Assembly: GCA_030248215.1 (NCBI GenBank)
Contig: JASANG010000527.1
Coordinates: 17,558 to 81,557 of the forward strand
From: Enoplolaimus lenunculus
Lineage: Eukaryota; Nematoda; Enoplea; Enoplida; Thoracostomopsidae
Reading direction: 5' to 3'
Length of the DNA stretch: 64,000 nt
Shown: positions 46,129 to 57,321 of the stretch, in pieces
Numbering within the stretch: the first letter of the stretch is position 1
How the letters are laid out: the number at the start of each line of letters is the position of its first letter
Notes under the pieces: model-generated
Databases searched by the model: none
What the model was told of the DNA's origin: nothing
Seen by the model: only the letters and a program-made list of their open reading frames with translations
Made by a program: the position numbers and the translations under genes

Positions 46129-47391
46129 GTCGACAATTATTGATTTCTGCTTTTAGGATTCTGACTAATGACGACTTATATGGTATCTGTTCTTTTTTAG
46201 TTTTATTAGCCCTGAAACAAATTAAGCGATTAAACGTCTCTTTATACAGGAAAAATGTCAAATTGTATGCGTCTTTGACTTAGACACCATCGAATCCAAG
46301 GGACGGTGTGAGTACGACACCCAGATGAGAAAAATTTTAATCAGAATTTGGTAAGGTCCCGACATTACAAATATTTTGTGAGATTTATGCTTATTTACTT
46401 AAATCTGTAGTGTTTGGTGTTAGAACACGTCAAAAATTCAAACTGGGTAGCTATTTGCATTACAACCAAAATTATAACTAGTAACCTGTAGTTGGGACAC
46501 ATATGCAACTCTCGTACAACACACTGGGCTTTGATATATTTAAGTACAATTGTTCCTAAGTAAGTCTCGCATCTCACAGGTGCGAAGATGCATCGTATAA
46601 CCTTGCCGGGGCGTTGTGAAGACACGGTGGAATGGGAACCACCTCAAAACGTGATACAATGACGTCATATATGCCAGTATTACATGGCATAAAACTCTCC
46701 CAAAATGCCTTCGTCCAATGCAAAACTCGAAAAACGTTTACTAAACAAAAGCCAGCAAAATGCTTGGAGTAAAGGCTACCGCCGATTCGAACCATAAAAA
46801 CGTTAAAATAAGTTAGTGCAGTAGCGTCCCAGGTCTTAAGCAAAAATGTCACTTTTGCAAAACGATTTAGGACTAAATTACGGCTGACTACTCAATCGCA
46901 TTGTCGCAAAAAAATTTTTAAAATTTTTTCTGAAAATTCGGCCTTCTAGAATTTTATTGTGACAAATTGGATAGTTTAATGTAGCAAATTTCAGTTTAAT
47001 TTAACAATCTCTATATATTTCATGAAATGGGCGTCCGCATGCGCGTTATCAGCGAGTTCTATATTAGCTAAAAACTCCCTGTCATAAGCAAAATTATCTC
47101 ATGTTTCATGGCAATTCCAGCGAATCTGCTACTTTTTTTCTTGATATGTAAAAAGCTTTAGGGATGCAGACTCCTATTGATTGGGATTCAGAATGGAGAC
47201 TTTCTATTATTACCTCTCCCGTCCCAGCGGTACGTTCAGCGCTGAATGGTCACAAATGCTCCCTCCATCAATTTGTAAAGTTAGCAGCGTGTTCAGTGCT
47301 GCATTAATAAAAAATTTCATACAACCGCCGCCCGTCAAAAAAATTTCAAATTCAAAATCATTAATTTGCAATTAAATCTTACACTGTAAAT
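46129..47391. other. upstream region of the peptide gene, nothing else convincing
   Basis: Open stretches on the minus strand (46395-46625, 46574-46852) lack domains. A perfect CRE is noted separately. Confidence 0.35.
46660..46667. promoter_or_regulatory. CRE palindrome
   Basis: TGACGTCA, the full cAMP-response element, 532 bp upstream of the peptide gene start. An 8-bp match is expected about once per window by chance, so function is unproven. Confidence 0.25.
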
Positions 47392-47633
47392 TTCAGTGAG
47401 TTGATTTTAACTCAGAATGAGTTGAATCACTCAGTTTGAGTTAGGACTATCAGAACTCAGAATTTTGAGTTGATTCAATTCATTCTGAGTTAATTAACCA
47501 ACCCACCCAGAGTCAACTCAACTCAGATTAAGAATCAGATCAACTCAGAATGAGTTAACGTTTACTGGAATTAATTCAGAAATAACCAACTCGCTAGCTG
47601 AATTGATTAATCAACTCATTGGAATGTACAGTG
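47392..47633. mobile_element. GAGTTGA-core TIR element, copy 5
   Basis: Ends CACTGTAAATTTCAGTGAG and GGAATGTACAGTG. TA precedes the left end only. Confidence 0.85.
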
Positions 47634-47754
47634 GAAACACAAAATATTCATGTCGGGAGGCATTCAACATCTTATAATTCCATGAATTAATTATTTGAAC
47701 TGCTCTTGGCGCAGTACCGGTCACATAATATGTAAGCTACACATATTCACTAAC

Positions 47755-47820
47755 GTGAGAGCCACCCTGAGGCCCGAGTATCACGTTCTTGTAATCATAG
47801 CGGTGACTGTAAACGCCTTT
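47755..47820 (+). repeat. fragment of the TTAA/tRNA-like family
   Basis: AACGTGAGAGCC, GGCCCGAGTATCACGTTCTT and GACTGTAAACGCC follow the order of the tRNA-like part of the full elements but are diverged and endless. Confidence 0.45.
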
Positions 47821-48269
47821 TTTCTGATATTTTCTGATTTGTTCAGGTTAAAAATAAATCTCAAATCAAATAAAAAATACCGACGTGGGGAAATGGATAA
47901 TACAGCCAAATCAAATGGTAACATTGGTTTCAATTGAATCTAAACTGAAACAAGACAATTATCAATTTTGCAATTGAAAACAATGTATTGAAGATAACGA
48001 GAAAACCCATGACCCTTATCAAGTTTGACAGCTGCTCTTGAGTATATTTATTATCCTTTAAAAACACAAGCGTTGTTAAGCAACACATTGTGTTTCTAGC
48101 GAAATATTTTAGTATTTAAGATCAACAGGGAATATATTGCCATCAGTTGCATAGACTAAAGAGTAACTTTTTTACTGGTAGCAAATTCGTTACGCAGGGG
48201 CGCAGGAACAATACGATATTTTGAGAAATTCACCGACTAGTTCGTCGCTCATCACTAGATTTACGCCTA

Positions 48270-48525
48270 CACTGTAAATTCCAATGAGTTGATTAATCAA
48301 TTCAACTAGCGAGTTAGTTATTTCTGAATTAATATCACTAAACATTAACTCATTCTGAGTTGAGTTGATTTTCACTCTGAGTTGAGTTGACTCTGAATGA
48401 GTTGATTAATTAATTAATTCAGAATGATTTGAATAAACTCAAACTTTTGAGTTCTGATAGTCTCAACTCAGTCTGAGTGATTCAACTCATTCTGAGTTAA
48501 ATTCAACTCACTGAAATTTACAGTG
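48270..48525. mobile_element. GAGTTGA-core TIR element, copy 6
   Basis: TA on both sides, ends CACTGTAAATTCCAATGAG and TGAAATTTACAGTG. Well preserved, opposite orientation to copy 5. Confidence 0.92.
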
Positions 48526-48702
48526 TACAAGCCTGTCGGAAGGCAAAGTTGTCGGCCGACGAATACGTAATGAAGGGCTCGGACACAGTTGGCGCTGAGT
48601 TGCTCACAGTCAGTTGTGCCTGTAAGTGAATGAGTTTCAGAAGCGTCAAACCAGTTTAACTTTTTGTGCTTAATTTCAAGTGACACTACATTATAGTACC
48701 CC

Positions 48703-48953
48703 CACTGTAAATTCTTATGAGTTGATGAATCAATTCAGAGAGAGAATTAGTTATTTCTGGCTGTTTCTGAATTGATAACAGTAGATATCAACTTATTCTG
48801 AGTTGATTTAATTAAGGGTGAGTTGACAAATTAACTCAGGATGAGTTAAATCAATTCAGATTTCTGAGTTCTGAAAGACCTAATTCAGAACTCAGACCTC
48901 TGAGTGGATTCAACTCATTCTGAGTTAAAGTCAACTCACTGGAATTTACAGTG
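48703..48953. mobile_element. GAGTTGA-core TIR element, copy 7
   Basis: Ends CACTGTAAATTCTTATGAG and GGAATTTACAGTG. No TA flank. With copies 5 and 6 this makes three in 1.6 kb. Confidence 0.85.
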
Positions 48954-49072
48954 CTCTGAATCCCCTAATATTTATCGCAGAAGCATGCGCCCTCCCCCGG
49001 TTCCCGATTCCTACACCTGTAAAAACGTAAACTTTGCTCGTGTGGTAATTGTCTTAAAACATGCGTTTTTGT

Positions 49073-49245
49073 GGGTCATTTAAAGACCAGGGACGGAACA
49101 TTTTCTGCGGGACTGCAATAGAAAGTTTAAGCTTAATGTGTATTTTTTACTGGCTTAGATATAAATTCATTCTTGCGGTTAGACTTCGGCTTAGGCTTAC
49201 GAATATGCTTATACCGACTGTTACGGCATGTTCTGTGCATTGGCC
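49073..49245. mobile_element. TTAGGC-core element, worn
   Basis: Ends GGGTCATTTAAAGACCAGGG and CTGTGCATTGGCC. Flanks agree at six of eight. Few core words remain. Confidence 0.7.
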
Positions 49246-49289
49246 GTTTTATTATGGTCACGAGCCCTGAAATATAAACTATACCACCC

Positions 49290-49387
49290 CCCATTCCCCC
49301 CATTTGAGGCCCCCACCCCTAAACCGACCCCGCTCTAACCGGTTGAAACAAAAACCGCTTAAGTTTTAAAATGCGCCTGGCTCTCGC
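49290..49387. repeat. GC-rich interspersed repeat, fragment
   Basis: CTCTAACCGGTTGAAACAAA and AAACCGCTTAAGTTTTAAAA match 3400-3615. It runs directly into a partial TTAGGC-core element. Confidence 0.5.
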
Positions 49388-49498
49388 TCTTAGGTATAGG
49401 CTTAGGCTTAGAAATATGCTTATTCGTACGCTTAGGCTTAGGCTTAGACTTAGTAATATGCTTATAATACTGTTCCGTCCCTGTTCTTTACATTGGCC
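49388..49498. mobile_element. TTAGGC-core element, right part
   Basis: TTAGGCTTAG blocks and the end CTGTTCTTTACATTGGCC. Its left part is replaced by the GC-rich repeat. Confidence 0.75.
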
Positions 49499-50101
49499 AT
49501 TTTGGGGGCAGTCCCTACCCCTGCCTGCTGCGGCACTGACAGGCGGATAGGATGGACACACCAATGGTTTTATTCCACTTGATTTAAGTATATTTTTGCG
49601 AAAATCAGAGTCTTCTCTTGTTATATACCGTGTATAAAAGCTGGCTCAAGCTAAATTCCTCGGGGTTCAAAATAATTATGTTATCTACTCTCATAAGAAA
49701 TTCCTCAACGAATCAGAAGACAAAAGTAATGTATTATTTAATGAACCAAACGCTGCTGAGAGTCGTAACGCACATCCGAACCGCATCTCATTCGGCAAAC
49801 AGTCAAATTTGACAAATTAATTATATTTGAGCAAAAGGATACCGCGCACTTTTGAAACTTTTAAAGAAACCCACAAACAGCATTATATATTTTGTAAATA
49901 ACCTGCTGGATTATACAAATCAAAACTACTTTTGCTCGCTTGTAAAACTTTTCTAGATGCCATCCGTAACGCACCACTAAATGTTAACAATTTCTGTTGG
50001 ACGAACAATGAGAGTTAACCAGGCAAACTGTCTTTTGATCCTATTGTGGAGATATATGCTTGGGATATTTTGACAATATTATATAAAGTGGCATAGGAGT
50101 A
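49499..50101. other. intergenic, nothing recognised
   Basis: No supported feature. Confidence 0.4.
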
Positions 50102-50355
50102 CTGTAGTGACCAGAACCTGACGAACCGAACATGAGGAATTGGCCAATATTTACTTGTTTGGTCGTTTTAAGTATTAGTTTCAGAAACAATTTAGGTTCT
50201 GTTAGGATAATAGACATTTATGGACCCTAATAGGAATTTTGGACTCTAGCAATTTTCAGACTCTAATTAGCGACATAAACTCGTGTTGAATCAGACCAAA
50301 AATGGTGACCATCCGACTCTTATTACTCCTCGCTTTGTTATTTCGGTCACTTTAG
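50102..50355. mobile_element. mariner-like CTGTAGTG element, shorter copy
   Basis: TA on both sides, ends CTGTAGTGACCAGAAC and ATTTCGGTCACTTTAG. Contains GGACTCTAG-type phrases of the family but is internally shortened to 254 bp. Confidence 0.75.
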
Positions 50356-50379
50356 TACTATAAATCTGTATAAGTCTTT

Positions 50380-50467
50380 CGAACACATATTTCGCAACGC
50401 TTAGGCTTAGTCTTAGGCTTAGAAATACGCCTAATCTACTGCTACGCCCCAAAAAGTAACATTGGCC
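50380..50467. mobile_element. TTAGGC-core element, GTTACTTT subfamily, fragment
   Basis: Keeps GCTTAGGCTTAG and the end CAAAAAGTAACATTGGCC. The left half is missing. Confidence 0.65.
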
Positions 50468-51289
50468 CGTATTTGAAACAACCAGTGTAATAGCAAAACT
50501 ATCGCGGCTAAATTTTGGAAATGAAAAAAATTCGTTGGAATATAAAATTGTGTTCTCACAAATTAAAATTTGGCAATTTGAAAATTGCACTTAATAAACC
50601 AATATCTTTAATTACAGCAGGCGCGGCAGTGGCGGATCCTGAAATTGATGACAAACGTGCGATGCAAGCGATATTCCAAACACGTTTTTGGGGCACAAAA
50701 CTAAAATTAATATGGTCGAAACTTTAAAATTTTTGGTTAAAAAGACTCTCCGACGGGGTGCAAAAAGTGCATAGCGAAAGAAAGGCTCACGGGCGAAATG
50801 AGCGAAAAGCTAAACGCTATTTTGTGGCAAAAAACCAAAAAGTTGTAAAATTAGGTTTTACCAGCTTAAATTTTTAGTGTTTGGAACAAAAACAGTATTA
50901 TCTCTGGTAACGCACGCCGTACTGAAATATTTCATATTCCACCAAACAATACACATAGTCGTTATATCTTTAGTAGCGTCAGATTGGGAGGCAGGAAGGG
51001 CCGTTCCACCTTATTTTATGATCTCAGAACATTTTGCATAACAGAATTGAAAATTTCATAAAAAATAGTAAGCTTACTAACAAATTGGTTAAATTCGATG
51101 AGGTTTCTTACTCGCTTCGCTCGTGAGATTGCATTCGCCGGCATATGTCATACCCCAGCGTATGTGACCCCCCTGGTTTTTAGACCAGTGGTTGCATCAC
51201 TGTCCGTTTCTATTCATACGCATCATGAAAACGTCTAATGTGACGCTAGTCAGTTGTCATATAAATATTATCATAAAAACTGCAGGATA
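50468..51289. other. intergenic, nothing convincing
   Basis: The phrase CAGTGGCGGATCC near 50628 is a single hAT-like end without a partner. Confidence 0.35.
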
Positions 51290-51475
51290 TCTTCAGTGCC
51301 GGAGCAGACATGGGTGGGGTTGCACCAAACTCGCGAGTGGAGCGAGCGAGAAACCAGATGTATTTTAAAACTTTGGCGGTTTTTGTGTCAATCGGTTAGG
51401 GTGCGGACCCGTTTAGGAGTGCCCTCCCCCAACCAAATGGGGTGTATGGGGGTGGTTGCTCCGGCCTAGGATATC
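51290..51475. repeat. GC-rich interspersed repeat
   Basis: Contains ACTCGCGAGTGGAGCGAGC, ATTTTAAAACTTTGGCGG and C-runs, related to 3400-3615 and 49290-49387. Confidence 0.5.
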
Positions 51476-51689
51476 TTATGGGTGTGTCAATATTAAATTC
51501 GAAATGGGTGAAATGCAATGTGACATCAGTCTAACATTATTTTCAACCGAACTCACAATACCTTCTACAGAATGCGGATTTTGTTCTGATATACTTGTAA
51601 TACCATTGTTCTCAACCCCTACGAGATTCAAAAACTCTACTCGTAGCTGTTCGGACGTATTCAAGCATTTTAAAATCCTTCGGGCAAGG
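51476..51689 (-). CDS. possible exon, unidentified
   Basis: On the minus strand a good acceptor (GTTTTTAATGCAG) leads into an open frame of about 70 codons with balanced composition (Glu, Asn, Val, Ser; no low complexity), ending in TAA. The frame has no ATG start nearby, which fits an internal or last exon better than a gene of its own. The first base completes a codon from a preceding exon that I could not find. No domain recognised. Chance remains a real possibility. Confidence 0.25.
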
Positions 51690-52126
51690 CTGCATTAAAA
51701 ACAGACTGTGCGAGTGGTTTCAGTGTTTCTAACAAAGACAGGGTTCTTTTGTATTTATAACAAAGTTGCGCGTGGGTGAAAATTTCCTTTTGCCTGTACT
51801 TAAGAGCCGATTTAGAATGCTCGGTGCATATTTGCATGTCGTATAAATATAATTTTTTAAAACCTTTATATTATCAATACCCAAGTTCTGTTTCCGTTCG
51901 CGTGGACGCTTGGAATTTCGAATCAACCAATATATGTAAACGTTAACACCATTGAATGATGTTTTAATATATTGAAATTTTGGTTTATAGATTCTGAAGC
52001 TACTTGTCAAGGGAGAGATTAACTTGAAAACCCATCTTATAGATTTGATATAAGCAGTCTTCCCGGTTGAGCGCAACAGTAACAGCTAAGTGGCTTACAG
52101 ATTTACTGCAATGGATAGATTGTTTA
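51690..52126. other. intergenic; 115-codon minus-strand stretch not called
   Basis: 51729-52076 (minus) is open but Lys/Ile/Asn-rich as expected of AT-rich noncoding DNA. Confidence 0.3.
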
Positions 52127-52134
52127 ACCGTTTC

Positions 52135-52334
52135 GGCACATGAATAGAACAGGGCCGGATAGTTTTCCGGAGGGGCTATAATAGAGTCAGTTTAACCTTT
52201 AGACTAATTTTTTTCTTAGGCTTAGGAATAGGCTCATCCATCCGCTTAGGCTTAGGCTTAGGCTTAGGCTTAGGCTTAGGCTTAGGAATATGCTTATACT
52301 ACTGTTCCGGCCCTGTTCTATAAGTATATGGGCC
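52135..52334. mobile_element. TTAGGC-core element, GTATAGAACAGGG subfamily
   Basis: Ends GGCACATGAATAGAACAGGG and TATATGGGCC. Flanks ACCGTTTC and ACTGTTTC agree at seven of eight. The core has a run of seven TTAGGC units. Confidence 0.88.
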
Positions 52335-52504
52335 ACTGTTTCTATATTTTACGTGACTAAAATTTTTCTACCGGTAGCTAAATAACTAGCGGGATAATTA
52401 AACAAAATTAAGTTCAAAATACTGTTCAAGCAAATCATTTGTCAAACAATAGTTTTCAATCGCTAATTGAAGCGGAAATGCAATCCGACAGTTCCGCAAA
52501 CCAG

Positions 52505-52690
52505 AATTATAACATAGAAGCCGGCCCGAAGGTAAGTCATTTTGCTAGGGAAGCTAAAAGTTTTTCAGGAGGGGCATACAAGGGGTTTCAATGACTTCCA
52601 CGCAAGGTTCAAAGTTTCTTTTGGGGTCATAACATTACCAGGGGTAGCGGTGAGCCCAACTAGCCCCCAGTTGGCTACGGGCCCGCATAG
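52505..52690. repeat. interspersed repeat with GTAGCCAGC-type end
   Basis: Ends AGTTGGCTACGGGCCCG, contains TTTTGCTAGGGAAGCTAAAA and TTTCAGGAGGGGCA. Matches 58940-59035 in order of phrases. Confidence 0.5.
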
Positions 52691-53860
52691 AGTCATACTC
52701 AACCCAACGAATAAACAATCACCAGATGCCACACCAAAATATACCAGTTATATTATAAATTAACAGCGTTTCAGCGATTTTATGCTAATTTCCCTATTAC
52801 AATGTAACTAAACTATCTTCTTAAGACTTTTATTTTACATTCTATTGAATAATCAAGCGAAGGATAAAGTTTTAAAAATTTCGTCTGCTGAAAAAATATT
52901 GACACTTTTGATCTAAAAATTTCAAAATCAAGAGAAATTCATCTTCCGATTCGCATTCATTCTGAGGTTGCTTATCAAATCTCACTTCATAGAGACTCAC
53001 CCAGGAAGGTTATTTGGTGCCCGCGGCTCCTCTATCGTATTATAAGCAAAATGATTTGGCAAATATAAAATTGACCCATTGTGAATCTGCCACATTGCTT
53101 TATGACCGTGGATAAGCTAAAAATAAGCAGTGTATTCATCCAAACTAACAGTAACGCTATAACAGATATGCAAAGAGCCCGGACTATGCGCAACCTAAAT
53201 TCGTATTTATTTTCGCGGGGTGAAACATACTGTTTAATTCATGACATGGCTAACTGGTTTACCAAATTTGTCAATTATAGCTTAGGATGAACCAAGATTT
53301 TTGTAGGTTTTTCGGTTCCAGTGTCGTACCATCATTTTGCCAGACAACTTTTTCTCTATTTGGATGCCGTATATCTGCCAGTGATTTTCCCTCGATTTTG
53401 GTGCTGCAATTTCCTCTTAATATATTCCTTCGTGGCGCAATACAGATTATTCATTCTATTACAATACAGTCATGTATTCCGAGTCCGTTCTGAGCATTTC
53501 AATTCCCTTGTGTTCAGTTTTCGCGATATTTCATGCATATTATTACACCAGTAGCCGCGTGATATACATAATTGTAGAACAAATATCGCTTGTCATGCGA
53601 GCAACAAGCCAAACACAAATCAGTACTAAATTTAGAAACAAAAGATCGTTTTGATGCCTATTGAATGCTTCGCCCTGGGTAAAATGTCTTGGATCCCTGA
53701 GCGATTGGCTAAAAATGTTTCATTTTAACAAAAATAACATTCAGCAATTACTAAATGGAAATTATGCAAATGCACAATAGCGAAAGTCGAATCAAATGAG
53801 GATCAAGAAGTTTAAATTAGGATAGAAACAATGTAAAGCTGCGAAAATTTATATTCGTTT
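52691..53860. other. intergenic, nothing convincing
   Basis: Several overlapping short open stretches near 53287-53654 lie in T-rich DNA and have no domain. Confidence 0.35.
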
Positions 53861-54062
53861 TTAACCCTTTCTCACATGAATATTTTCTATTTCCCCGGAG
53901 ACCTACTTTTATGCTAGGATTCGAACTCCAGTGACTGGAGTGGGAGCCGTACACCATCACCACTCAGCTATAGGAGTTTGACGCTGGAGCCCGAGGGGGC
54001 TCTCACGTCTTGTGGTGATTTAGTACTATGTATACGTGTTGCAATTGTTAAACACGGTGCGA
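53861..54062 (-). mobile_element. TTAA-type tRNA-like element, truncated
   Basis: Left TTAACCCTTTCTCACATG and both Pol III boxes present; stops after CACGGTGCGA, so the right quarter is gone. Confidence 0.8.
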
Positions 54063-54270
54063 CCAACCCTGCCTTGCATTGCAATAGTAAACTTGAAAAT
54101 ATTGAACCTTTTTCAGATGAACTTAGTCAAAAATATTTGAAGAAAAGGAAGATTCTATAAACGTTTTTAGAACCGATCCGGCGAGTTTTAGACGACATCG
54201 CAAGCACAAATTGCGTTATCCTAAAACCAATGAAAAGAGAGATTCTTTATCAAGTATAAGTGGATAATAA

Positions 54271-54515
54271 CAAGAGTGCGCAACTCTTGGGGTCCCGCAT
54301 GGTAGGGCGTTACGTTTTTGGCCGATTTCCCCCTCGTTTAGAGGGGGGTCGCTATCATATGAATACCCCTAAATTTAACTATAAGACACCGCATACATAA
54401 AGTGCCATGATTCGCATCGGTTGTACCACCTCTAATGAAGGTGGATAGGTTAAATACGCAACGCGTGCCGGGTACATTCTTTTCTAAACAGAATGTGCTC
54501 AGTTGCATACTCTTG
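54271..54515. mobile_element. hAT-like MITE, CAAGAGTGCGCAACT ends
   Basis: Inverted ends CAAGAGTGCGCAACTC and AGTTGCATACTCTTG. The pattern C-A-G-N-G-then-GCAAC is typical of hAT termini. No perfect 8-bp duplication. Confidence 0.65.
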
Positions 54516-54731
54516 TTAAATAGCGATTATCCACTGTTGGTACATACCGAGTATAGCTGTATTGCTGCAATGGCCAAAAAACAGTTAATTTTACAAATTC
54601 TATTTTGAAACTTCGAAATAGCAATTACGCACGGACACCGCTGTTGGTTAAGGTGTTTCTTTGCGAGGAGTTTTACAAATTAAGCGATAATCGTAATTAA
54701 ATGTGTCACTATAAAATTCCATTGATTTGTC

Positions 54732-54914
54732 AGCCAATGTTACTTTTAGGGGCGTAACAGCAGATTAAGCGTATTTCTAAGCCTAGCCTAAGCCTCAGCG
54801 TTACCAAAATGCGTTCCTAAGCCTAAGCCTAAGCGAAAAATATAATTAAGAATCTAAACCTACTCTTTTATGGACCCATCAGAAACCTGAACGCCTCTTA
54901 AAGTAACATGGGCC
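54732..54914 (+). mobile_element. TTAGGC-core element, GTTACTTT subfamily
   Basis: Perfect 8-bp duplication GATTTGTC. Ends GCCAATGTTACTTTTAGG and AAAGTAACATGGGCC, core with two CCTAAGCC blocks. Confidence 0.93.
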
Positions 54915-55199
54915 GATTTGTCTTATAATACTAGGTTTGAAGTACCAAACCAGCACGCTTTGCGTTTTTGACCAAACTCCAATAGGGGCCAAGAAAAATT
55001 AGCAAAGCGCTTGTCAAAGCTTACCAGCCACGCGGTGTGTTTTTGACCAACTCTCATATTTGGAGGTAGACGTCGACATTATATTCAACTGACAACTAAA
55101 GTGCTTGTCAAATCTCATTTACTGTTAGAATATAAGAGGTAAGATTTATGACAGTTCCAAACGAAGAATCATATAGAGACTGGTAGACGTAGACACAAA

Positions 55200-55315
55200 G
55201 AGGCTTAGGCTTAGGCTTAAGCTTAGTATTAGGCATATATTTAGGCTTACCCGTAGGTTAAGACTTAAGTTTAGGCTTAGTCCTTATAGGTTTGTGAACA
55301 GGCCCCAAAAACTTA
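55200..55315. repeat. TTAGGC-like fragment
   Basis: AGGCTTAGGCTTAGGC followed by decayed words and AACTTACATTTACC. No paired ends. Confidence 0.5.
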
Positions 55316-55679
55316 CATTTACCGGAATCATTCATAAGTGGCAATCCGGTTATCAACCTCTGGCTTCAGTTTCTGTTTTTCACTTCCGGTTGCACCGTGC
55401 CTAATACGGATCCAGATCTTTGAAATAGAATAAGTTAGAAATGTTATAATTAAACGTCGCAGCACATAACTGCGAAATATTTTTCATGATTTATTTAAAA
55501 TTTGTCAAAAATATTAAACTATCCTCTGTGGTATAAATTAAAGTTTTCTGTAACGAAAACCATCCCGTCTATAATCGCTAAATATAACGTTTATTATTTC
55601 TGTTTAAGTAAATTCGTCTCTGGAATATGCACTATTGTTTGCCAAATGTTCAATACTACCAATCACTAAATAGCTAAGT

Positions 55680-56133
55680 GGCTAATGTATAGAACAGGGC
55701 CGGAGCAGTAGTATAAGCTTATTCTTAAGACTAAGCCTAAGCCCAAGATAAACCTAAGTGTAAAAATGAGCTTATTCCTAAGCCTAAACCTAAATCTACG
55801 CTGTAAACTCCAGTGAGTTAACTAATCAACTCAGACGGAAAATTGGTTATTTCTGAGTTAATAACAGTAAACTTTAACTCACTCTGAGTTGACTTGATTC
55901 TCGCTGAGTTAAATTGACTCCGGGGGAGTTGATTAATTAAATGAAAATGAGCTGAGTCAACTCGGAATTGTGAGTTCTGGTAGTCCTAACTCAGACTGAG
56001 TGATTCAACTCATTCTGAGTTAAAATTAACTCACTGGAATTGAAAGTGTAAAGCAAAAAAGTTAGTCTAAAGCTTAAACTGACTCTATTACAGCCCCGCC
56101 GAAAAACGATCCGGCCCTGTTTATACATGAGCC
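55680..56133. mobile_element. TTAGGC-core element split by a GAGTTGA element
   Basis: Left end GGCTAATGTATAGAACAGGG and right end CCCTGTTTATACATGAGCC belong to one element. Its core is interrupted at 55799-56048 by another transposon. Flanking duplication is weak. Confidence 0.85.
55799..56048. mobile_element. GAGTTGA-core TIR element, copy 8, nested
   Basis: TA on both sides, ends CGCTGTAAACTCCAGTGAG and TCACTGGAATTGAAAGTG. Inserted into a TTAGGC-core element, so it moved later. Confidence 0.9.
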
Positions 56134-56335
56134 CTTAGGTTTACGCTAAATTTTTTGTATAGTCTTAGGCATTGTTAAGTTTCTATATGTAACATTGACC
56201 ACTTAAACTACAGTAAAAACGGTGTTTGCGGTCGCAATGTTTCGCCTTGTAATTTGTTGCAAAACCGATGCAGTTTCGCAAAACAGAAATATATATTATA
56301 TTTGAAAATACTTTAGTTAAAACTGCAATATTTTC

Positions 56336-56520
56336 GGCCAAAGTTACTCTGAGAGGCGTAACAGTAGATTAAGCGTATTCCTAAGCCTAAGCCTAAGGCT
56401 CAGCGTTGCAAAAATGTGTTCCTAAGCCTAAGCCTAAGCAGAAAATGTAATCTAAAATCTAAACCTACTCTTCTGACAGACCCACCAGAAACCTGGACGC
56501 CCTTTAAACTAACATGGGCT
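56336..56520 (+). mobile_element. TTAGGC-core element, GTTACTTT subfamily
   Basis: Perfect 8-bp duplication ATATTTTC. Ends GGCCAAAGTTACTCTGAG and TAAACTAACATGGGCT. Confidence 0.92.
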
Positions 56521-56528
56521 ATATTTTC

Positions 56529-57115
56529 CATAAAAATATGATCACTAGAATGCAACGAAAGTTTTATTAGTTTTATCACTTACAACAAAAAATAACTGAA
56601 AAGTTTTTCATATATCCCTCAAGGTCTAAGGGAGCGGCAGGACCCATAAACAGCCAATGTCAAAGAACCCTGGATGGGACACATACGCACCCGAGCCTCC
56701 GGCAGTAATCGGTTCGCATACTAGAACACCTCGAACACAGTCTGAAAGTACTTCTTCAGAAACTTAAACTGTTCCAGTAATGAATTGCTTAGATTGGCGG
56801 GTTTGGGGAGACGTCAGCTCCCATCATGCTTGGAATCAAAAACTTGCAGAGGGTTCAGTGAGGAGGCAGCCCCCGTAATGCCCAATGAATGATAAGTTTC
56901 CTATGTTAGGGGCCGTTTTCCTTTGTAGGGAAAGTAAGTAGAAAAGTGGCGAAATCCTTTAGCCCCGCTTGTAAACCTTGCTATTTCAACCGTACGCGTC
57001 TCCCACCGATAATTGTTTTCGTTACTGGCTGGTTGAGCTGGCTGCAGATTGGCAGTGCTCATTCTCGATGAATCAAATAATGTTCTGCTGGAACGAATTT
57101 ATTATCTCGGATGTA
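56529..57115. other. intergenic, nothing recognised
   Basis: No supported feature. Confidence 0.4.
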
Positions 57116-57203
57116 CACTGCAAAAAATGGCGAGGCAAATTGATTCTCTCCGAAATAGGCTTTTCCGGACTACACAAACTGAGTCAAATTTGACTCCGAC
57201 AGT
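57116..57203. mobile_element. GAGTCAA-core TIR element, left fragment
   Basis: TA then CACTGCAAAAAATGGCGAGG and ACTGAGTCAAATTTGACTCC. The right half is missing. Confidence 0.75.
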
Positions 57204-57321
57204 TAATTTAAACTCACGCAAATTCGTTTAAACAGACTGATAACCCATGCCGAGAATAGGGTCCTGATCGCTCGGATAGAAGGGCATTGGAGAACCTAGT
57301 CACCGTGAATATCAGGCTACT

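Noticed and set aside
46574-46852. 92-codon minus-strand stretch upstream of the peptide gene
   Set aside because: No signal or domain, and no splice donor leading to the peptide exon was recognised.
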